Positions 1 through 5,509 of a DNA stretch of 9,193 nucleotides are shown here, one piece after another. Source of the DNA: LSUCC0057 sp048549915 (GTDB taxonomy: Bacteria > Pseudomonadota > Gammaproteobacteria > Pseudomonadales > Porticoccaceae); the NCBI GenBank assembly GCA_048549915.1, contig JBLYYE010000012.1, positions 1 through 9,193 on the forward strand, given 5' to 3'. The number at the start of each line of letters is the position of its first letter. The stretch's first letter is position 1. The position numbers were made by a program, and so were the translations under genes. The notes beneath the pieces are model-generated. The model was not told where the DNA came from. It saw nothing but the letters and a program-made list of their open reading frames with translations, and ran no database searches.

Positions 1-24
1 CTCGGCAAGCGTGTCGCCAAACAT
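1..24 (-). CDS. Start of next operon gene, probably ExbB2 (partial)
   Basis: Only the first 8 codons are in the window; they read MFGDTLAE from an ATG at 24-22. The ATG lies one base after the TGA of the TtpC-like gene (TGATATG), and a GAGG lies about 9 bases upstream inside the end of that gene, so translational coupling is plausible. Nothing in 8 residues identifies the product. The guess of ExbB2, a short MotA/TolQ/ExbB channel subunit, rests only on the gene order I recall for TonB2 clusters of Vibrio and Shewanella, where ttpC is followed by exbB2, exbD2 and tonB2. The gene continues beyond the left edge. Confidence 0.5.
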
Positions 25-25
25 A

Positions 26-1390
26 TCAGCGACCCTCTACGCTACCGGCAACAATACCTGCACTCTGCTCTTCCAGAATATGCAGAACGCTTTGGGCTTT
101 GCCGTTAACGAGGGTGTGCATCAGGACGGTTGGAATCGCAACAACCAGACCCAGTACGGTGGTGATAAGTGCTTGCGAAATACCGCCAGCCATCGCCTTG
201 GGATCGCCCGCACCGAACAGCGTGATCATCTGGAAGGTGATGATCATACCGGTTACGGTACCCAGCAGACCCAACAGCGGCGCGACCATAGAAATGATCT
301 TCAGCAAGTTGAGACCAGACTCGATAGCGGGGCGCTCTTTGAGCACTGCTTCGTGCAGTTTCAACTCGAGAGATTCTGCATCGAGGCCCGGGTTGGCTTC
401 AGATACCTTGAGGATACGACCCAGAGGGTTATCGTCGTTAGCACTGCTCGCTTTAAGCTGAGCACTGACTTTGCTGGTGATGCCGGTCAGGACAACAAAG
501 CGCCAGATAGCCAGAATAATCGCGACAACAAAGATTGCAGAGATAACGTAACCGACGATACCACCGTAGTGCCAACGCTCAACCAGAGTCGGCGTGTTGA
601 TCAAGGCTGCGAGCAAGCTGCCACCCAGAGGACCTGTAGGGTCAACACCAACTTTGGTGAAACCTTCAGTCGCTTCTTGAAGATCAGCTGCGCCGCCTTG
701 GTGAGCACTTGGCTGGCGAGCCAGCTCAGAGACCAGACCTTTCTCGGCGTTGTAGTCGAGGTAGTCGCCGTTGCTCATCAGGTTGTAGCTGCCGACGCGA
801 ACCACTTCTTTCTCCACTTGCTGGCCATCGGCCTGCAGGACAGTGGTGGTGAACTTAGCTACGCGGCTGCTTTCAACCATTTCGCGCTGAGTTTCGTACC
901 AGAGGCGCTCAATTTCTTCAATTGAGGGCAACTTAGTGTCGCTGCTCATCTTGGCGATCAACTCGCCCAAGAACTCTGAGCGACCTGGGTACTGAGCACT
1001 GACGATAGAAGTGTTAATGCGCTCGCGCACATCACCAGCAGCACCTGTCAGGTGGCCGAACAGCTCTTTAAGTGAGCCCAAACGCTTGTCGCGCTGCTCG
1101 CGCAACGTCGCCAACTTGGCGTCGTTATCGCGAATAGTAGCTTCGAGACGGTCTGAACGACGCTCTTCAGCGGCTTTCTCTGCCTGGGCACTTTTTAGCG
1201 CTGCGGCTTGCTTAGACTTATCGCGGTTAAAGGCTGCTTCACGAGCGTTGTACTCTTTTGATTCGCTCATTTTTTGCGATTGAATCATCTGCAGCAGTTC
1301 GTCGAGGCTCTTGGCATCGGCAGCCAGCGCAGGAGCGCTAAGTGTGGTGGCTGCAACCAGTGCGGCCGCATACTTTATAAACTTTTTCAT
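26..1390 (-). CDS. ttpC: TtpC-like MotA/TolQ/ExbB proton channel protein with periplasmic coiled-coil domain
   Basis: This 454-residue inner-membrane protein probably helps couple the proton gradient to TonB for uptake through TonB-dependent receptors. Residues 1-23 look like a Sec signal peptide ending APALA before ADAK. Residues about 30-110 are rich in Glu, Lys, Arg and Ala and look like a coiled coil. Hydrophobic segments lie at about 275-300, 363-388 and 405-428, which matches ExbB topology. The channel motifs are the Pro-Leu-Leu-Gly-Leu-Leu-Gly-Thr-Val stretch at 370-379 and the Gly-rich stretch at 402-420. Ordinary ExbB/TolQ proteins are about 230 residues, so the roughly 250-residue periplasmic part is the extra element, as in Vibrio TtpC. 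The ATG overlaps the TGA of the DUF3450 gene by 4 bases, and GGAGG sits 7 bases upstream. The channel family is certain; the TtpC name comes from architecture and neighbours. Confidence 0.9.
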   Translation of the reverse strand: MKKFIKYAAALVAATTLSAPALAADAKSLDELLQMIQSQKMSESKEYNAREAAFNRDKSKQAAALKSAQAEKAAEERRSDRLEATIRDNDAKLATLREQRDKRLGSLKELFGHLTGAAGDVRERINTSIVSAQYPGRSEFLGELIAKMSSDTKLPSIEEIERLWYETQREMVESSRVAKFTTTVLQADGQQVEKEVVRVGSYNLMSNGDYLDYNAEKGLVSELARQPSAHQGGAADLQEATEGFTKVGVDPTGPLGGSLLAALINTPTLVERWHYGGIVGYVISAIFVVAIILAIWRFVVLTGITSKVSAQLKASSANDDNPLGRILKVSEANPGLDAESLELKLHEAVLKERPAIESGLNLLKIISMVAPLLGLLGTVTGMIITFQMITLFGAGDPKAMAGGISQALITTVLGLVVAIPTVLMHTLVNGKAQSVLHILEEQSAGIVAGSVEGR

Positions 1391-2169
1391 TGTGCTGCCT
1401 CCGGCGCTTTAACGGGCAGTTGAATTACATCCTGCGGCGACAATTTCTTGGCGATACGAATACCTTGGTCGATAGGGCGACGGTACTCAGAGCCGAGCTC
1501 TACCCAGCTTTGCGCTGCGTTGTCCCAGACACCTACTTGCGACTTGTCTTTGCTCTGATACATAAGAGCGATACGACCCACACGCAAGACATCTACCTCT
1601 ACCTCTGAACCACTACTATTGATGTCGAGCAAGTCGCGGTAAGTATCGATAGTGCTGCTGTAACCCGCTTCGATATCGTAAACCTCAAGAATCTGACGGA
1701 ATTTCTCAGCGTTAGAGAAACGCGCAGAGTCTAGGTTAACAAACAACTGAGCGATCGCTTCTTCGCGAACATCAGACTCAAACGGCAGGTCCAGTGCGAT
1801 AAAGGCTTCTAGGCCTTCAAGCATATTGGCCATCAGTGGCGGAATGCCGCGCTCAATAATGGTGGCGTTCTCAATAGACTCTTCGAGATCAGCCATCATT
1901 ATTTTTTGATTTTCGATTTGACGCTCGAGCTGAGAGTTGTAAACACGCAAGCTTTCGATCTGCTTGTTCACTTGTTTGAACTCTTGCAACAGGGTGTCGG
2001 TTTGATCGGCTATGCGATCGACGGTGCCCTGCGCAGCCTGTGCGGCTTTCACTTTATCAGCGCCGGCGGCGAGTACGTCGCCGACCTCTGCAGCCTGTGC
2101 ACCGAATGCAGCTAGGCCACTGGCAATGGCGGCTGAGAGCGCTACTGCTTTTAGTGGTTGGTATTTCAT
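1387..2169 (-). CDS. DUF3450-family secreted coiled-coil protein
   Basis: This 260-residue protein is probably periplasmic. Residues 1-26 form a signal peptide with an AQA cleavage motif (AFGAQA before AEVGD). Residues about 48-105 are heptad-like and charged (VDRIADQTDTLLQEF and onward), so a coiled coil is likely. A helical stretch follows at about 110-182, and then a hydrophobic, probably beta-rich module around LRVGRIALM (residues 195-203) with WDNAAQSWVEL at 215-225. The length and the position just before the TtpC-like gene fit DUF3450 proteins as I recall them from TonB2 clusters. The biochemical role is unknown; a part in assembling or regulating the TonB energiser is an inference. 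The ATG has GAGG 5 bases upstream. It is the first gene of the operon, and its end overlaps the next start (ATGA). I see no Fur-box-like sequence upstream. Confidence 0.88.
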   Translation of the reverse strand: MKYQPLKAVALSAAIASGLAAFGAQAAEVGDVLAAGADKVKAAQAAQGTVDRIADQTDTLLQEFKQVNKQIESLRVYNSQLERQIENQKIMMADLEESIENATIIERGIPPLMANMLEGLEAFIALDLPFESDVREEAIAQLFVNLDSARFSNAEKFRQILEVYDIEAGYSSTIDTYRDLLDINSSGSEVEVDVLRVGRIALMYQSKDKSQVGVWDNAAQSWVELGSEYRRPIDQGIRIAKKLSPQDVIQLPVKAPEAAQ

Positions 2170-2246
2170 AGTTCCCTCTTTCTGGGTCTATTAGTTGGTT
2201 TGCGTATCCGTCGGGGGGCACATGTTGCGCCATCACTGAGCAGCTA

Positions 2247-2267
2247 CGCCTGCAAAAACTGCAGGCG
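2247..2267. repeat. Perfect 8-base-pair inverted repeat (hairpin) in the folA/DUF3450 gap
   Basis: CGCCTGCA (2247-2254) and TGCAGGCG (2260-2267) are perfect reverse complements separated by 5 bases. Neither strand has a run of T after the stem, so it does not look like a standard intrinsic terminator. A 10-base palindrome, CTTCGCGAAG (2268-2277), abuts it directly. In the leftward transcript both would lie in the 5' leader of the DUF3450 gene. The function is unknown. Confidence 0.6.
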
Positions 2268-2277
2268 CTTCGCGAAG
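2268..2277. repeat. 10-base perfect palindrome CTTCGCGAAG
   Basis: The sequence is its own reverse complement and directly touches the 8-base-pair hairpin at 2247-2267. It could be a dimeric regulator site or part of a larger folded leader. I do not recognise it as a known operator. Confidence 0.45.
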
Positions 2278-2298
2278 AGACTTCCCACAGAGGGCTAC

Positions 2299-2326
2299 TT
2301 TTTATCAGTGCATTGAGGGCAAAGCA
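2299..2326 (-). promoter_or_regulatory. Candidate sigma-70 promoter for the DUF3450-ttpC operon
   Basis: Read on the minus strand, TTGCTT (2326-2321) is followed after 16 bases by TAAAAA (2304-2299). A TG one base before the -10 element gives an extended -10 form (TGATAAAAA). Transcription would start near 2292, leaving a leader of about 120 bases that contains the palindrome and hairpin described separately. The -10 match is weak, so this is only a candidate. Confidence 0.28.
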
Positions 2327-2385
2327 ATCTAGACAAGCGCTAACCGCCCGCCACCTCCAGCAAATGCCAGGGCGACGCCGACATT

Positions 2386-2400
2386 GTTACCATTTGTAAC
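2386..2400. repeat. Inverted repeat GTTAC-N5-GTAAC downstream of folA
   Basis: GTTAC (2386-2390) and GTAAC (2396-2400) form a symmetric 5+5+5 site, 18 bases past the folA stop. The stem is too short and lacks a T tract, so it is unlikely to be the folA terminator. The symmetry would suit a small dimeric regulator, but I cannot assign one. Confidence 0.3.
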
Positions 2401-2418
2401 GGATGCCGTGCTTAGGCT

Positions 2419-2910
2419 TTAGGCTTCGCAGCGGGCCAGCACAACAAACTGATAGCGCGGCTGGCCCGGCTCTTGAATCGGCTCTTGGCGCTCAACCTCG
2501 CGCCATTGGCTAGGGTCAATAGCGGGGAAAAACGCATCGGCTTGCGGGGCAGCCTCGACCTCGGTGATATAGAGCTGATTGGCGTGTGCAAGGGCGAGCG
2601 CATAAATTTGCTCGCCGCCAATCACCATCACCTCTTCGACATCACCGGCCGCTGCCAGCGCCGCAGCTACTGATGTCACCGCTGTAACACCCTCGGCCGC
2701 CCAGGCGGGGTCGCGGCTGATGACAATATTGTGGCGGCCGGGCAGAGGCCGGCCGATAGAGTCATAGGTTTTTCTGCCCATAACAATCGGCTTGCCGAGC
2801 GTTACCGCCTTAAAATATTGCAGATCCTGCGACAGGTGCCAGGGTAGTGCATTGTCTTTACCTATGGCGCGGTTTTGCCCCATAGCCACAATCAGTGACA
2901 ACTTGCTCAT
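2419..2910 (-). CDS. folA: Dihydrofolate reductase
   Basis: This 163-residue cytoplasmic enzyme reduces dihydrofolate to tetrahydrofolate with NADPH and so restores the folate oxidised by thymidylate synthase, its upstream neighbour. Visible marks are the N-terminal strand LSLIVAMGQNRAIG (4-17), PWHL at 23-26 and Asp29 in the position of the E. coli catalytic Asp27. Further on are the NADPH-binding MGRKTYDSIG (44-53), the Arg59 region, and the VIGG turn (96-99). The length is close to the E. coli enzyme (159 residues). The ATG overlaps the thyA TGA by 4 bases (ATGA), so the two genes are translationally coupled. The gene is last in the lgt-thyA-folA run. No clear intrinsic terminator follows it. 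The assignment is firm. Confidence 0.97.
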   Translation of the reverse strand: MSKLSLIVAMGQNRAIGKDNALPWHLSQDLQYFKAVTLGKPIVMGRKTYDSIGRPLPGRHNIVISRDPAWAAEGVTAVTSVAAALAAAGDVEEVMVIGGEQIYALALAHANQLYITEVEAAPQADAFFPAIDPSQWREVERQEPIQEPGQPRYQFVVLARCEA

Positions 2911-3812
2911 ACTGCCACCGGTGCAGAGATGGAGGGATGGGATTGATAGCCGGTCAATTCAAAATCCTCGTAACGAAAAGCAAACAGATCATCAATATCG
3001 GGATTGATACGCATTACTGGCAACGGCAGCGGGTCACGCGCCAGTTGCGTGGCGACCTGCTGGCGGTGGTTGCTATAGATATGAGCGTCGCCAAAAGTGT
3101 GAACAAATTCCCCCAGATGCAGGCCAGTAACCTGCGCCAACATCATCGTCAACAGCGCATACGAGGCGATATTGAAGGGGACACCGAGAAAAACGTCGGC
3201 ACTGCGTTGATAAAGCTGACATGAGAGCTTGCCGTTGGCCACGTAGAATTGAAACAGTGAGTGACAGGGTGGCAGGCCGGACTTAACCATAACCGGTATA
3301 TCGGCTGGGTTCCACGCCGAGACAATTAGGCGCCGCGAATCTGGGTTGGCACGCAAATCAGCGACTAAACCGGCCAGCTGGTCAACGCCGCCAAAGTTGC
3401 GCCACTGGCGGCCATAAACGGGGCCGAGATCGCCGAATTCGGCGGCAAACGCGCCATCTGTTTTTATCTGCTCAACAAATTCGGCCATTTTGGCGCGCCA
3501 CTGATCAGAGTAGATAGGGTACTGCTCGCTCTGACCGGTTGCTTTGAGCCAACTTTGAAACGGCCAATCGTTCCAGATACCGACACCGTTCTCAACCAGG
3601 TAACGAATATTGGTGTCGCCCGCAACAAACCACAACAGCTCGTGAATAATCGATTTAAGGTGGACCTTTTTAGTCGTCACCAAGGGGAACCCGGCGGCCA
3701 AATCAAAGCGCATCTGGTAGCCGAACACACTGGTGGTGCCGGTGCCGGTGCGATCGCTCTTGTCGACGCCATTGTCGAGTATATGTTGTAGCAGTTGATG
3801 GTATTGGTGCAT
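2907..3812 (-). CDS. thyA: Thymidylate synthase
   Basis: This enzyme converts dUMP and methylene-tetrahydrofolate to dTMP and dihydrofolate in the cytoplasm. The 301-residue protein carries the phosphate-binding Arg21 (DRTGTGT), the Arg160-Arg161 pair (SRRLIVSAWNP), the catalytic Cys183 in LPPCHSLFQFYV, QRSADVFLGVPFNIASYA at 202-219 and the conserved C-terminal APVAV. E. coli ThyA has 264 residues. The extra length is mainly a 34-residue insert in the small domain (about 84-125) plus about 3 residues before the active Cys, similar to the long form in lactobacilli. The gene lies 33 bases after lgt and overlaps folA by 4 bases. GAGA about 6-9 bases upstream of the ATG can serve as ribosome binding site. 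The assignment is firm. Confidence 0.98.
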   Translation of the reverse strand: MHQYHQLLQHILDNGVDKSDRTGTGTTSVFGYQMRFDLAAGFPLVTTKKVHLKSIIHELLWFVAGDTNIRYLVENGVGIWNDWPFQSWLKATGQSEQYPIYSDQWRAKMAEFVEQIKTDGAFAAEFGDLGPVYGRQWRNFGGVDQLAGLVADLRANPDSRRLIVSAWNPADIPVMVKSGLPPCHSLFQFYVANGKLSCQLYQRSADVFLGVPFNIASYALLTMMLAQVTGLHLGEFVHTFGDAHIYSNHRQQVATQLARDPLPLPVMRINPDIDDLFAFRYEDFELTGYQSHPSISAPVAV

Positions 3813-3845
3813 AACTTCTCGTAACTTATTGGGGCGGCCTAACCG

Positions 3846-4661
3846 CTATAACCAGCGCTTGCCGAGTCGGCTGGGCGCCAGCAACCAGAGGCCGATGACA
3901 ATCATCGGCAGACACAACCACTGGCCGCGAGTCATCCACTCGAGGCCGGCAATAAGGCCGGGGTTAGCGGCGATATGTTGATCCGGCTCGCGGAAGAATT
4001 CCACTGCAAAACGGCCGACACCGTAGCCGAACAGGAACAGCCCGCCCACTTGGCCGCGCAACCGAGGCTTGCTGGCAAACCACCACAGCAGTGCAAACAG
4101 TAGCGCCCCCTCAAGGAACGCCTCGTAGAGCTGCGACGGGTGCCGCGGCAGTTGCAGCGGGTCCAAGGGAAATACCATCGCCCAGCTGACGTCGGTGGGA
4201 CGGCCCCACAACTCCTGGCCAATAAAGTTCCCCAAGCGGCCAAACAGCAAGCCGGTAGGCACTAGCGGCGCGGCAAAATCAAATAGCGCCACCGCACTCA
4301 AGCGATGTTTGCGCGCATACCACAACAGAGCCACCACTACGCCGATTAGCCCGCCGTGAAAAGACATACCGCCCTGCCAAATTTTAACAATCAGCAGCGG
4401 GTCTGCAGCCCAGGCCTGCGCGTTGTAAAAAACTACATAGCCGATACGCCCGCCGAGAATAACGCCCCAGGCACCCCAAACAATTAGGTCGTCTACCGCC
4501 GCGCGGGCAATCGGCGAGTTGGACCGTCGCGCCTGTAGTTTCGCCAACCACCACGCGCAGCCGAACGCCAACAGGTACATAACCCCGTACCAGTGCACGG
4601 TGAGCGGGCCCAGGGCGAACGCGACGGGGTCAATGGCGGGGTAGGGCAGTGTAGTACTCAC
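3846..4661 (-). CDS. lgt: Prolipoprotein diacylglyceryl transferase
   Basis: Lgt is an inner-membrane enzyme that moves a diacylglyceryl group from phosphatidylglycerol to the lipobox Cys of prolipoproteins, the first step of lipoprotein maturation. The chosen GTG start gives 271 residues. It has several hydrophobic helices, an N-terminal IDPVAFALGPLTVHWYG, the GGMSFHGG motif with His102 and the signature GRLGNFIGQELWGR with Arg142, matching E. coli His103 and Arg143. EFFREPD (221-227) follows. An upstream ATG at 4682 would add 7 residues, but only a poorly spaced AGG touches it, whereas GGAG lies 6 bases before the GTG. The GTG start also places the key residues within one of their E. coli numbers. 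The gene leads the lgt-thyA-folA run and is divergent from the NRDE gene. Confidence 0.96.
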   Translation of the reverse strand: MSTTLPYPAIDPVAFALGPLTVHWYGVMYLLAFGCAWWLAKLQARRSNSPIARAAVDDLIVWGAWGVILGGRIGYVVFYNAQAWAADPLLIVKIWQGGMSFHGGLIGVVVALLWYARKHRLSAVALFDFAAPLVPTGLLFGRLGNFIGQELWGRPTDVSWAMVFPLDPLQLPRHPSQLYEAFLEGALLFALLWWFASKPRLRGQVGGLFLFGYGVGRFAVEFFREPDQHIAANPGLIAGLEWMTRGQWLCLPMIVIGLWLLAPSRLGKRWL

Positions 4662-4750
4662 ATAGAACTCCAACAGTAGCATCCTAGCTGCTGATTATTT
4701 CGCCGCTAAGCCTAACACCACTGAACAAAAAAATCCGTACAATGCAGGCC

Positions 4751-5509
4751 ATGTGCTTAATCACTCTTCAGTTTGCGCCTGACAGCGAAACCCCACTTAT
4801 AGTGGCTGCCAACCGCGATGAGTTTTTTGCTCGACCCAGCGCAGCGCTGCACGCCTGGGAAGACGCGCCCATCATAGGCGGCCGCGATCTCGAGGCGGGG
4901 GGTAGCTGGCTGGCGATTGATCAGCGCGGGCGCTTTGCCGCCGTGACCAATTGGCGCGACCCACTGCAGCCCGCCGCCAGCCACAGCCGCGGCGAGCTAA
5001 TCAGCGACTTTTTAACCGGCTCGGCCAGCAGCCGTGCGTTTGCCCAACAGCGGCTGCAGCGCGGCGGCGATTACGCCGGCTTCAATTTGCTGCTATACGA
5101 TGGCGAGACACTCTGCTACGCCAGCAACACAGCCGCCCGGCTAGATATCCTCGACGCCGGTCACTACGCCCTCTCCAACGCCGAACTCGACAGCGACTGG
5201 CCCAAGGTCAGTGCTGCGCGCAACGCTCTGCTGGAGCTACCCAAAGAGCGAGCCCTCACTCAAGAAGCGCTACTCGAGCTACTCGCAGATCGGCGCACCT
5301 ACCCCAGCGAGCAACTGCCCAACACAGGCTTACCGCTTGCACTTGAGCAGCAACTCTCTGCCGCTTTTATTGTGCGAGAAGATTACGGCACACGCGCCAT
5401 GACCGCTCTACAGCTGCGCAAAGACGCCAGCGCCGTGATCACCGAGCGCAGTTACACGGCCAAAGGAGTTTCCGGCGAGATAACCCTGCAACTGCCGGCG
5501 CGCGGCTAA
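4751..5509 (+). CDS. NRDE-family (TANGO2-like) protein
   Basis: This 252-residue protein carries the family marks near its N-terminus: Met-Cys start (MCLITLQF), the name-giving ANRDEFF at 20-26, GGRDLEAGGSWLAI at 43-56 and GRFAAVTNWRDP at 60-71. The family includes animal TANGO2. Its reaction is not settled as far as I know, and a link to heme handling or lipid metabolism is only reported for eukaryotic members. An ATG at 4742 would add MQA, but family members usually begin MC with Cys at position 2, so I chose the ATG at 4751. Neither ATG has a good ribosome binding site. The gene is divergent from lgt, and its stop codon overlaps that of ptsP by 4 bases tail to tail. It sits inverted between two leftward gene runs and is probably transcribed alone. 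Confidence 0.9.
   Translation: MCLITLQFAPDSETPLIVAANRDEFFARPSAALHAWEDAPIIGGRDLEAGGSWLAIDQRGRFAAVTNWRDPLQPAASHSRGELISDFLTGSASSRAFAQQRLQRGGDYAGFNLLLYDGETLCYASNTAARLDILDAGHYALSNAELDSDWPKVSAARNALLELPKERALTQEALLELLADRRTYPSEQLPNTGLPLALEQQLSAAFIVREDYGTRAMTALQLRKDASAVITERSYTAKGVSGEITLQLPARG

Noticed and set aside
11..925. 304-codon open frame on the plus strand, antisense to the TtpC-like gene
   Set aside because: Its composition is that of a reverse-strand shadow (many Gln, Asn, Thr, Asp and Arg), with no recognisable motif, while the minus strand carries a clear signal peptide and ExbB channel.
2170..2418. Fur box or other iron-control site before the TonB-type operon
   Set aside because: I looked for a GATAATGATAATCATTATC-like sequence and saw none; the nearest AT-rich stretch fits a -10 element better.
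4662..4741. Promoters for lgt in the lgt/NRDE gap
   Set aside because: Several TTG- and TA-rich hexamers are present, but no pair with acceptable match and spacing stood out, so I call none.
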